From contig RKRS01000169.1 in the NCBI GenBank assembly GCA_007571275.1, positions 1 through 21,764 on the forward strand: a stretch of 21,764 nucleotides of DNA. Direction: 5' to 3'. A program made the translations under genes and the position numbers. Position 1 is the stretch's first letter. Each line of letters starts with the position of its first letter. Origin of the DNA: Dehalococcoidia bacterium (GTDB lineage Bacteria; Chloroflexota; Dehalococcoidia; Bin125). Below are positions 15,765 to 21,764 of the stretch, piece by piece. Under the pieces are notes generated by a model. It was given only the letters and a program-made list of their open reading frames with translations. It was not told the origin of the DNA and searched no databases.

Positions 15765-16937
15765 CTAGCGGGGCAGCAGGGCGTCCGCATCGTCGGGCGA
15801 TCCGATCTCACGCACGGCTACGAGGAACTCAGCCAGGGAATCACTGTCCGATCGGAGCTGTATCAATCGGGCGCCCCACGGACTCGCCGATGACGGACGC
15901 GCGGCATAGCTCCCGCGAAACGCGAGGAACGCCTGGTTGATCCGACGGAACGGCCGTCCCATCTCGAGCAATTGCAGCCGCGCCGCCTCCATGCGCCGCT
16001 CGGCCTCCTCGATCCTGACCGCCAACAGCAACGAATCGACCTCGATTCGTAGATTGCGCAGAATGGGATCAGTCGCTTCCAGCAAGGCGACGCGCTGCGA
16101 ATCGTCAGGGCGCGGCATGGAGAATCGGGAGAGCGCGGCCGCTGTCTCGCCCAGTTCGTCTCCGACAATGTCGGCCACCGTTTCGTTGATTGTGCGCATG
16201 TCAGACCCGCGTCCGTAAGCCAGTCCCAATGGGTAGAAGCTCAGATAGTGATGCGCCCACTCGTGCGCCATAATGCGCAACGTGTCGAAGTACGTCCGTG
16301 AGGACACGACAGAGGCTGGATAGAGAGCCACGCCCCCAACCCGACCGACCCAGGCCGACCACTCTCCGCTGGCCTCGACGATCGACTCGATGCGCTCGTA
16401 GGCCTCACGCGGCACGCTGGACTTGAGCAGGACCGTGCCCAACATCCGGACCTCGTCGCGACGCGAGACAACCAACACATGCAGCGGATCGCTGAGCTGC
16501 ATATCCACTGGCGGCCAGGGAATCCGAACTCGACTGAAGAGCGGTAACGACGTCTCGAGGCCCAACGCGCCCGTCGCCTGGCTGAGCTGACGCTCGAGCA
16601 AGATCTCCGCCGCTTTGCGCTCCGTCAGGCTGCGGGTTGAGAACCAACGCTCGAGCGTTTCGCCTTCGTCGTCACTGGGCTCGTCAAACCAGTCAGCAAC
16701 CTCATACAGCCATCGATTCGGCAAGTGCGCAACTTCATACTCGACGAACGAGAACCGATAGCTCTGCGTGGCGGCATCGATCGTCTCGCTCAGATCGTCC
16801 GACGAGCTGGCTCTGAGCGTGCTGGCGGCGAGAAACGTGAGCGTCCCGATTGAGGCCAGCACCGCTCCAGCGAAGCCGGCGACCAACAGCAATCGATACT
16901 TACCCATGGATTCGATGCTACGCTCAAGCGCGTTCAT
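15765..16937 (-). CDS. Membrane-anchored gluzincin-like zinc metalloprotease (putative)
   Basis: About 390 residues. One N-terminal membrane helix (about 13-40) is followed by a large domain likely outside the membrane. The motif HEWAHH (225-230) with INETVADIVGDE (250-261) gives a zinc-site pattern of two histidines in HExxH and a third ligand, Glu252, 23 residues on. The NExxxD arrangement resembles thermolysin-type and M48-type gluzincins, but no named family is recognised. A helical stretch (about 295-330) rich in Glu/Arg/Leu follows. Substrate and role are unknown; surface or envelope protein processing is an inference from topology. The start is uncertain: the ATG at 16937 has GGAG 12 bases upstream, the ATG at 16907 has none, and the frame is open to 17069. 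Its stop is 14 bases from the penicillin-binding protein stop. Confidence 0.7.
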   Translation of the reverse strand: MNALERSIESMGKYRLLLVAGFAGAVLASIGTLTFLAASTLRASSSDDLSETIDAATQSYRFSFVEYEVAHLPNRWLYEVADWFDEPSDDEGETLERWFSTRSLTERKAAEILLERQLSQATGALGLETSLPLFSRVRIPWPPVDMQLSDPLHVLVVSRRDEVRMLGTVLLKSSVPREAYERIESIVEASGEWSAWVGRVGGVALYPASVVSSRTYFDTLRIMAHEWAHHYLSFYPLGLAYGRGSDMRTINETVADIVGDELGETAAALSRFSMPRPDDSQRVALLEATDPILRNLRIEVDSLLLAVRIEEAERRMEAARLQLLEMGRPFRRINQAFLAFRGSYAARPSSASPWGARLIQLRSDSDSLAEFLVAVREIGSPDDADALLPR

Positions 16938-17382
16938 GATGCGTTCACGCTCCGCTACTTCGCAGCTCAGCATCGTTCGGCGAGAGGCTCGCGCGGTCGC
17001 CTCCGCTATCGATCTGGTGGTGATTGCGCTGATCGGAGTGGGGTTCGCGTCAGCGGCGCTGATCGCCATGCTGATTCAGGTCGATCCGTTCGCACGCGAT
17101 CCCACACTGGGAGAATGGATCGTCGGATACGCCGTGTTCCTCCTGGCGCTACCGGCCTCCGTGGTCTACGCCAGTCTGGGGCCGCGAACCCTCGGCGCAC
17201 GGCTGCTGCGCTTGCAGATGCCACCTGCTCCGCGCTGGCGACTGCTCGTGCGTGGATTGATGTGGTGGCCTTCCTTGCTGATCGTTGGCGCCGGCCTCTG
17301 GTGGTCCTGGATTGATGCGCAGGGACGGAGCCTGACCGACGTGGTCAGCGGGACGTTACTGGTCGAGACCATCGATCCGTGA
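16936..17382 (+). CDS. RDD-family membrane protein
   Basis: A 148-residue RDD-like protein with three membrane helices (about 24-48, 61-81 and 105-126). The family pattern is visible as ARAVASAIDLVVIALI (18-33), PRTLGARLLRLQM (83-95) and the final AQGRSLTDVVSGTLLV (128-143). RDD proteins are poorly understood; some are proposed transporters or ion exchangers. The frame is open upstream to 16768, but that stretch is antisense to the metalloprotease gene, so I start at the first of two tandem ATGs (16936, 16939). No Shine-Dalgarno is present, which suggests leaderless translation. It overlaps the next gene by four bases (GTGA). Confidence 0.78.
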   Translation: MMRSRSATSQLSIVRREARAVASAIDLVVIALIGVGFASAALIAMLIQVDPFARDPTLGEWIVGYAVFLLALPASVVYASLGPRTLGARLLRLQMPPAPRWRLLVRGLMWWPSLLIVGAGLWWSWIDAQGRSLTDVVSGTLLVETIDP

Positions 17383-18218
17383 GCAGCCGCAGCCAGTTCT
17401 ATCAATCACAACCGCGAGATGCTGGTTGGCGACGCTCGGCGCTCGTCATGACCATGCTGCTCGGCTCGCTTGCCACGGCGATTGCCATGATCTTTCTCAC
17501 AGCCACGCAGCTGACCGAGCGTGGGACAGCGCAACAATTCCTGTCCCCAGCGGTGCGGTCGTTGCTCGAGATCGACCAGTTCGTCCTCAACGCCTGGCCG
17601 CTGCTGGAAGCTGCAGCGGCTCAGGACGATCCCGTTACGCTGTCCGATTTCCCGATCTCGCTACAGCTCGATCCTGCCAGTCTGCGAGCAGGTCCTGACA
17701 GTGTTTCCGACAGCATCGCCGCCGCGACCGCCTCGCTCATCTATGACGACGGGCTGGCCGTATTGTCCGATGCGCCGCGGACATTCAGCTTGGTATCGCA
17801 AGGCGCGGCATTCGATGGAACTGTTGGCCGGCTCACCGGCGGCGGGCACACGGTTGCGACGGTGGCGCTGATCCTGAGCGGAACGCTGGCCGTGCTGATG
17901 GCCATGGCGACGGCGACTCAGTCGCGCGGACTCATGCGCATCGCGGCGCCAGCCCTGATGATCGGTCTGGGGGCAACACTCATCTGGATCGCCGCGATCG
18001 TGGCGCAGTCCAGCTTCACAGGTCAGGCCGAATCGACGCCCGACCTGTTCGCCGCCGATCTGTGGCTCCTCGCGGCTGACGCGACGTCCCTGCTCGTACG
18101 CAATGCCGCGATTGTGGCGTTGGCGGCCGGGATCGTGATCGCGACGACCGTAGCCGGTGGCATACTGCTTCGCACGGTCGAGCGACCAGGCGGTATCGGC
18201 GTGCATCGCTTTCGGTGA
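17379..18218 (+). CDS. Unknown four-helix membrane protein
   Basis: A 279-residue protein with no family that I recognise. Predicted helices lie at about 20-43, 157-178, 186-209 and 241-264. With the basic N-terminus inside, the 113-residue acidic stretch 44-156 and the short loop 210-240 would be outside, and the C-terminus (RTVERPGGIGVHRFR) inside. The outer stretch begins with LTERGTAQQFLSPAVRSLLEIDQFVLNAWP in part helical form. No catalytic motif is visible. It starts at a GTG inside the stop of the RDD gene (17379-17382), so it is translationally coupled and probably made in fixed ratio with that protein. A joint membrane complex is an inference. Confidence 0.75.
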   Translation: MSSRSQFYQSQPRDAGWRRSALVMTMLLGSLATAIAMIFLTATQLTERGTAQQFLSPAVRSLLEIDQFVLNAWPLLEAAAAQDDPVTLSDFPISLQLDPASLRAGPDSVSDSIAAATASLIYDDGLAVLSDAPRTFSLVSQGAAFDGTVGRLTGGGHTVATVALILSGTLAVLMAMATATQSRGLMRIAAPALMIGLGATLIWIAAIVAQSSFTGQAESTPDLFAADLWLLAADATSLLVRNAAIVALAAGIVIATTVAGGILLRTVERPGGIGVHRFR

Positions 18219-18313
18219 GGCCGGTGTCGATGAGGCGCAATTCCACCCCGAAGTCAACGACGTGTACGATGCAACTAACTGGTCCGCATGCGTCCGTCGC
18301 ATCTGTGGACGCT

Positions 18314-18388
18314 GCGGGAGTAGCTCAGTGGTAGAGCATCTGCTTCCCAAGCAGAGGGTCGCGGGTTCGAATCCCGTCTCCCGCTCCA
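18314..18388 (+). tRNA. tRNA-Gly (anticodon CCC)
   Basis: A complete cloverleaf folds by eye. The acceptor stem is GCGGGAG with CTCCCGC, the D-arm contains TAGCTCAGTGGTAGAGC, the anticodon stem is TCTGC/GCAGA with loop TTCCCAA, and the T-arm contains GGTTCGAATCCC. The anticodon CCC is at 18346-18348, reading GGG glycine codons. Discriminator T (18385), usual for bacterial tRNA-Gly, is followed by an encoded CCA (18386-18388). The acyl-CoA dehydrogenase gene starts 44 bases downstream. Confidence 0.97.
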
Positions 18389-18432
18389 GGAAGTTCAGCA
18401 CGCCCCACTCCGGGGCTAGCGAGGTACATCTG

Positions 18433-19614
18433 ATGGAACTGAAATTCTCCGAGTCTGACGAAGCCCTGCGCAGCGACGTTCGCCAATTTCTGCTCGACAA
18501 CATCCCTGCTCCTTCCTCCAATGAAGGCCCCGGCGGCGCCCGCGAGAACGACGAAGACTTCGAGAACGCGGTCGAGTTCAACCGCAAGCTCGCCGAGCGT
18601 GGCTGGATCGCTCCCGCCTGGCCCACCGAGTACGGCGGCATGAGCGCCAACATCTACGAACAGATCGTGATCAACGAAGAGTTCGGCTACCACGGCGCGC
18701 CCGACACCGGCACGCGCGGTTTCGGCGTCGGGATGATCGGCCCGACCCTGATCATCCATGGCTCCGACGAGCAGAAGGCCGAGTACCTGCCCAAGATCAC
18801 GTCGGGCGAGCACATCTGGTGCCAAGGCTACTCCGAGCCCGGCTCCGGCTCCGACCTCGCCTCGCTGCAGACGCGCGCGGTCCGCGACGGTGACGACTAC
18901 ATCATCAACGGTCAGAAGATCTGGACCTCCGGCGGTCACCGCGCCAACCAGATGTTCTGTCTCGTCCGCACCGACCCCGACGCGCCCAAGCACCGCGGCA
19001 TCTCGTTCCTGTTGATCGACGACATCAAGAACACGCCAGGTCTCTCGGTGCGCCCGCTGATCAACATGGCTGGCCGCCATCACTTCAACGAGGTCTTCTT
19101 CGAGGACGTTCGCGTCCCGGCCAAGAATCGCATCGGCGAAGAGAATCGTGGCTGGTACGTCGGCATGACGCTGCTCGACTTCGAGCGCTCGGGGATTGGC
19201 ACGACCGCCGGTCAGCGTCGCACGCTCGAGGGCATGACCGAGGAACTGCAGAACGGCGACGCCGAATCGCGTGAGCGCTACCGTCTCGGCCTGGCCGACC
19301 TCGTGGTCGCCAACAACGTCGCCAAGTACCTCGGCTACCGCATCGGTCACATCCAGGCCACCGGCAACGTGCCCAACTACGAGGCGTCGGTGATCAAGAT
19401 CTTCCAGTCCGAGCTGGGTCAGAAGATCTACAACTACGGGATCAAGATGTTCGGCCTCTCAGGCCAGCTGATTCCTGAGGAACCAACGGCGCCGTGGAAC
19501 GGAGACATGCCCGAGCAGTATCTGCTCGCCGTGCCCAGCACGATCTACTCCGGCACCAACGAAATCCAGCGCAACATCATCGCCACGCGGGGTCTCGGTC
19601 TGCCACGCAGCTAG
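18433..19614 (+). CDS. Acyl-CoA dehydrogenase (FadE type)
   Basis: A FAD-dependent acyl-CoA dehydrogenase of 393 residues that introduces an alpha-beta double bond into an acyl-CoA. Clear landmarks: WPTEYGGM (63-70), the flavin/substrate motif CQGYSEPGSGSDLASLQTRA (130-149), GQKIWTSGGHRANQMF (160-175), EVFFEDVRVPAKNRIG (220-235) and the C-terminal TIYSGTNEIQRNIIATRGLGLP. The usual catalytic Glu position in YEGT is Ser373 (YSGT). Glu251 in LLDFERSGIG may act as the base, as in some actinobacterial FadE26-type enzymes that act on steroid or branched acyl-CoAs. The ATG at 18433 has GAGG 8 bases upstream; the open frame further upstream runs through the tRNA gene and is not real. All aspartates I checked use GAC, and nearly all asparagines AAC, which suggests high expression. 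Confidence 0.93.
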   Translation: MELKFSESDEALRSDVRQFLLDNIPAPSSNEGPGGARENDEDFENAVEFNRKLAERGWIAPAWPTEYGGMSANIYEQIVINEEFGYHGAPDTGTRGFGVGMIGPTLIIHGSDEQKAEYLPKITSGEHIWCQGYSEPGSGSDLASLQTRAVRDGDDYIINGQKIWTSGGHRANQMFCLVRTDPDAPKHRGISFLLIDDIKNTPGLSVRPLINMAGRHHFNEVFFEDVRVPAKNRIGEENRGWYVGMTLLDFERSGIGTTAGQRRTLEGMTEELQNGDAESRERYRLGLADLVVANNVAKYLGYRIGHIQATGNVPNYEASVIKIFQSELGQKIYNYGIKMFGLSGQLIPEEPTAPWNGDMPEQYLLAVPSTIYSGTNEIQRNIIATRGLGLPRS

Positions 19615-19646
19615 GCCCGCCGCGTCCGTCGAGCTGAATCCGTGAT

Positions 19647-19681
19647 TCCGACCTGTCTGGCGACGCGCTGGACAGGTCGGA
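19647..19681 (+). terminator. Strong hairpin between acyl-CoA dehydrogenase and enoyl-CoA hydratase
   Basis: TCCGACCTGTC pairs perfectly with GACAGGTCGGA over 11 bp. The 13-base loop can add five more pairs (two of them G-T) around ACG. It begins 33 bases after the dehydrogenase stop. No T-run follows, so it may be a weak terminator, an mRNA-stabilising 3' hairpin or an operator. Confidence 0.5.
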
Positions 19682-19742
19682 CTGTCGTAGCGGTACCGTG
19701 CAGGCAACGGCTATTGCGGATTGCTCTTGAGGAGGATGTCCC

Positions 19743-20531
19743 GTGACTGACGCTCCGCTGATTTACGAGAAAGACCCGGCCAACCGGCGCTGTGTGATCA
19801 CCTTCAACCGCCCGGAGCGGATGAACGCGATGTCGCTCGAGCTGCTCTCGCTGCTGAACGAGGCGACTGAGGATTTCAACAACGATCCCGACCTCTGGGT
19901 AGCGATCATCACCGGCGCTGGCGAGCGCGCCTTCTGCGCGGGCGCTGATCTGGGCAGCACGATTCCCGCCAAGGCCGACGGCACCCGCAATGAACCGTTG
20001 AAAGTACGCGAGACCCGCAATCTGCATCGCGTCTACAAGCCGGTGCTCTCGGCCGTCAACGGCTACTGCATCGCCGGCGGGTTGGAGTACATGCTCGGCA
20101 CCGATATCCGAGTGGCGGCGGAACATGCTGAATTTGGCCTGCAGGAGGTACGTTGGGGGATCGTGCCCGACGCCGGCGCGCACATTCGCTTACCGCGCCA
20201 GATTCCCTGGGCCTGGGCGATGGAGATTCTCTTGACCGGCCGCCGTCTGAGCGCACGCGAGGCGCTGCACTGCGGACTGGTCAATCGCGTCGTGCCGCTC
20301 GATCAGCTGATGCCCACTACGCACGCCATCGCCGACCTGATCTGCAACAACGGCCCGCTCGCCGTGCGCACGGCCAAGGAGATCGCCGTGCGAGGCGCAA
20401 TGGGCATGTCCTGGGAGCAGGCCTGGAGTCTGGAGTCGCTGTTGGGAACGCGAGCTTTCGGCAGCGAGGACGCCATCGAGGGTCCGCGCGCCTTCATGGA
20501 GAAGCGCAAACCACAGTTCAAAGGCCGCTAG
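19743..20531 (+). CDS. Enoyl-CoA hydratase/isomerase (crotonase family)
   Basis: A 262-residue crotonase-fold enzyme that hydrates enoyl-CoA, the step after acyl-CoA dehydrogenase in beta-oxidation. The oxyanion-hole stretch ERAFCAGADLG (61-71) and the second half GYCIAGGLEYMLGTD (107-121) are typical. Both catalytic glutamates of rat crotonase have equivalents: Glu115 in AGGLE and Glu135 in FGLQEV. The C-terminal AFGSEDAIEGPRAFMEKRKPQFKGR is the usual tail. The start is a GTG with a strong GAGGAGG (19729-19735) 7 bases upstream; the ATG at 19736 leads only to a short frame. It lies 128 bases after the dehydrogenase with a hairpin between. The chain-length or ring specificity is not deducible. 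Confidence 0.93.
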   Translation: MTDAPLIYEKDPANRRCVITFNRPERMNAMSLELLSLLNEATEDFNNDPDLWVAIITGAGERAFCAGADLGSTIPAKADGTRNEPLKVRETRNLHRVYKPVLSAVNGYCIAGGLEYMLGTDIRVAAEHAEFGLQEVRWGIVPDAGAHIRLPRQIPWAWAMEILLTGRRLSAREALHCGLVNRVVPLDQLMPTTHAIADLICNNGPLAVRTAKEIAVRGAMGMSWEQAWSLESLLGTRAFGSEDAIEGPRAFMEKRKPQFKGR

Positions 20532-20536
20532 CACGG

Positions 20537-20559
20537 CGCGGGTCACGATCGGGACCGCG
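20537..20559 (+). terminator. Possible terminator hairpin after the enoyl-CoA hydratase gene
   Basis: CGCGGGTC can pair with GACCGCG (one bulged G), starting 5 bases after the stop codon. No T-tract follows directly, so confidence is low. Confidence 0.3.
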
Positions 20560-20682
20560 ACAATGACGCCAAGCCTCCATGTTCGCCCAAAGGTCGATTT
20601 GGTTGTTGTTTGACTTCTTTCCTCCAGCCAAACCGGAACCCCCTTCGTTGTCAATGAGACTGGAACTGCCCCACAAGCTTGC

Positions 20683-20768
20683 CCTTACCCCCTCATCCCC
20701 TTCGGGACAGCTCCTCTGAAGGGGGAGCTGAGAGCAGATTTGTACGCCTATGCTGCGGCGGGGTAAGG
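20683..20768 (+). repeat. 86-bp inverted-repeat-bounded element (MITE-like)
   Basis: The ends are perfect 9-bp inverted repeats, CCTTACCCC (20683-20691) and GGGGTAAGG (20760-20768). Inside are two mutually exclusive hairpins, CCCCTTC/GAAGGGG (20697-20703 with 20718-20724) and CAGCTCC/GGAGCTG (20708-20714 with 20724-20730). The style resembles small dispersed hairpin elements of other bacteria. No target-site duplication is apparent. The right end overlaps the Shine-Dalgarno of the next gene. Confidence 0.55.
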
Positions 20769-20771
20769 AGG
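20765..20771 (+). promoter_or_regulatory. Shine-Dalgarno of the epoxide-hydrolase-like gene, inside the element's right end
   Basis: AAGGAGG lies 7 bases before the ATG at 20779. Its first four bases belong to the right inverted repeat, so pairing with CCTTACCCC at 20683-20691 would hide part of it. Confidence 0.75.
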
Positions 20772-20778
20772 CTGATTG

Positions 20779-21764
20779 ATGAGCGACCAGCAGGGCTACG
20801 GCGCGGACACGCTCGATGCGAGTATTCGCTCGCGCTTCATCGAGGGTGTGAACGGGCTTGCTGTGCATGTCCTCGAAGCGGGCTGGGCGAGCGAGGACCG
20901 CCCCCGACTCCTGATGCTGCACGGCTTCCCGGAGTTGGCCTACAGCTGGCGCAGAGTGATGCCGCTGCTCGCCGATGCAGGATTCCACGTCGTCGCGCCC
21001 GACCAGCGTGGTTACGGTCGCACCACTGGCTGGACCGCCAACTATGACGACAGCCTGATTCCCTACGGGATGCTGAACCTCTGCCGTGACGTTGTCGGAC
21101 TCGCCAACGCGCTCGGCTGGGACACGGTCGACGGCGTGATCGGCCATGACTTCGGCTCGCCGGTCGCCGCCTATTGCGCGTTGATCCGCCCCGATATCTT
21201 TCGTTCCGTAGTCACGATGAGCGGTCCGTTCACCGGCCCGCCCTCGCTGCCCGCGGGCGAGCATCGCGGCTCGGGTGCCGCCGGTTCAGCGAGCGTTGCT
21301 GCTGACCTGGCCCAGCTGGAGCGTCCGCGCAAGCACTATCAGCTCTACTACTGCACCCGTCCCGCCGACGCCGACATGACGGACGCGCCGCAGGGCGTCC
21401 ACGATTTCCTGCGCGCCTATTACCACCACAAGAGCGCCGACTGGAAGCAAAATCAACCGCATCCGCTGGAGGCCTGGTCGGCCACCGAGCTGGCCAGGCT
21501 GCCCACCTACTACGTCATGGACCTCGATGAAGACATGCCGACGACCGTCGCGCACGAGATGCCCTCTGCGGAGGAGATTGCCAACTGCGCGTGGCTCTCT
21601 GAGGCGGAACTGGCGGTCTACTCCGCTGAGTACGAACGCAACGGCTTCCAGGGCGGCCTGCAGTGGTATCGCTGCCGCACGAGCGGGCGCTTCGACAGGG
21701 AGCATGAACTGTTCTCCGGCCGCCGGATCGAGGCGCCGGCCTGCTTCATCGCCGGCGCGGCGGA
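20779..21764 (+). CDS. Epoxide-hydrolase-like alpha/beta hydrolase (3'-truncated by window end)
   Basis: About 328 residues are visible with no stop before the window ends. The protein matches the epoxide hydrolase/haloalkane dehalogenase branch of alpha/beta hydrolases: LMLHGFPELAYSWRRVMPLL (45-64), APDQRGYGRT (73-82) and nucleophile Asp124 in IGHDFGSPVAAY (121-132). The Asp in place of Ser indicates hydrolysis through an ester on the enzyme, as in epoxide hydrolases. A long cap region with tyrosines (HYQLYY) and the typical YERNGFQGGLQWYR near the end support epoxide hydrolase. The acid and histidine of the triad would lie beyond the window. The neighbours (acyl-CoA dehydrogenase, enoyl-CoA hydratase) suggest catabolism of lipid or hydrophobic compounds, as inference. 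Confidence 0.85.
   Translation, partial: MSDQQGYGADTLDASIRSRFIEGVNGLAVHVLEAGWASEDRPRLLMLHGFPELAYSWRRVMPLLADAGFHVVAPDQRGYGRTTGWTANYDDSLIPYGMLNLCRDVVGLANALGWDTVDGVIGHDFGSPVAAYCALIRPDIFRSVVTMSGPFTGPPSLPAGEHRGSGAAGSASVAADLAQLERPRKHYQLYYCTRPADADMTDAPQGVHDFLRAYYHHKSADWKQNQPHPLEAWSATELARLPTYYVMDLDEDMPTTVAHEMPSAEEIANCAWLSEAELAVYSAEYERNGFQGGLQWYRCRTSGRFDREHELFSGRRIEAPACFIAGAA

Noticed and set aside
18314..18388. tRNA-Gly as an integration site of a mobile island
   Set aside because: No integrase gene and no duplicate of the tRNA 3' end were seen in the window; the downstream genes look chromosomal.
18157..18432. Long N-terminal extension of the acyl-CoA dehydrogenase
   Set aside because: The open frame passes through the tRNA-Gly gene; the ATG at 18433 has its own ribosome site and the usual family start.
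18325..19350. 341-codon open frame on the minus strand
   Set aside because: It is antisense to the acyl-CoA dehydrogenase gene and runs into the tRNA; strong GC-ending codon use on the real strand creates such long shadow frames.
20697..20730. H-type pseudoknot
   Set aside because: The two stems cross, but no bases remain to span the first stem (third loop of zero length), so a stable pseudoknot is unlikely; alternative hairpins are the better reading.

Overview
The window is a dense, GC-rich (by eye roughly 60-65 %) bacterial chromosome segment with about 20 genes and no phage or transposase gene. The organism is most likely a free-living member of Chloroflexota, possibly a non-dehalogenating Dehalococcoidia or Thermomicrobia-like lineage. 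This is inferred from a deazaflavin (F420)-type nitroreductase, GatCAB-type transamidation, a bifunctional penicillin-binding protein with a long beta-rich C-terminal tail, frequent GTG starts, and dispersed TTCCTGC..GCAGGAA palindromes. An actinobacterial-type host cannot be excluded without phylogeny.

Layout. 1-2877 (+): argS and trpS, two aminoacyl-tRNA synthetases. 2883-5910 (-): a compact run of a UbiA-type prenyltransferase, an acyl-CoA carboxylase carboxyltransferase subunit and a DUF385/Ddn-like F420 oxidoreductase. 6057-6926 (+): an SPFH/stomatin-like protein without a membrane anchor, then a convergent spacer holding three copies of a palindromic repeat. 7189-7911 (-): a small alpha/beta hydrolase. 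7997-9109 (+): an M24 (creatinase/prolidase-fold) protein with a damaged metal site. 9115-12815 (-): gatC-gatA, then an Lrp/AsnC regulator and a class I aminotransferase resembling the Bacillus AlaR-AlaT pair. 12925-15750 (+): a class A penicillin-binding protein. 15765-16937 (-): a membrane-anchored HExxH metalloprotease candidate. 16936-18218 (+): an RDD membrane protein translationally coupled to an unknown four-helix membrane protein. 18314-18388 (+): tRNA-Gly(CCC). 18433-21764 (+): acyl-CoA dehydrogenase, enoyl-CoA hydratase and a truncated epoxide-hydrolase-like gene.

How the genes may work together. ArgS, TrpS, GatCA and the tRNA serve translation. The acyl-CoA carboxylase, acyl-CoA dehydrogenase, enoyl-CoA hydratase, Ddn-like and epoxide hydrolase-like enzymes suggest a heterotrophic, fatty-acid or hydrophobic-compound-degrading lifestyle. 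The penicillin-binding protein, metalloprotease, RDD and four-helix proteins form a cell-envelope block.

Most genes are ordinary. The signals most worth checking are: the M24 protein with substituted metal ligands; the metalloprotease/RDD/four-helix divergon whose two start codons share one CATG; a short inverted-repeat-bounded element that supplies the Shine-Dalgarno of the last gene; the anchorless SPFH protein with a five-fold 11-residue repeat; and the palindromic repeat cluster. No convincing new multi-gene defence or mobile system is visible. No stretch longer than 300 bases lacks a gene.
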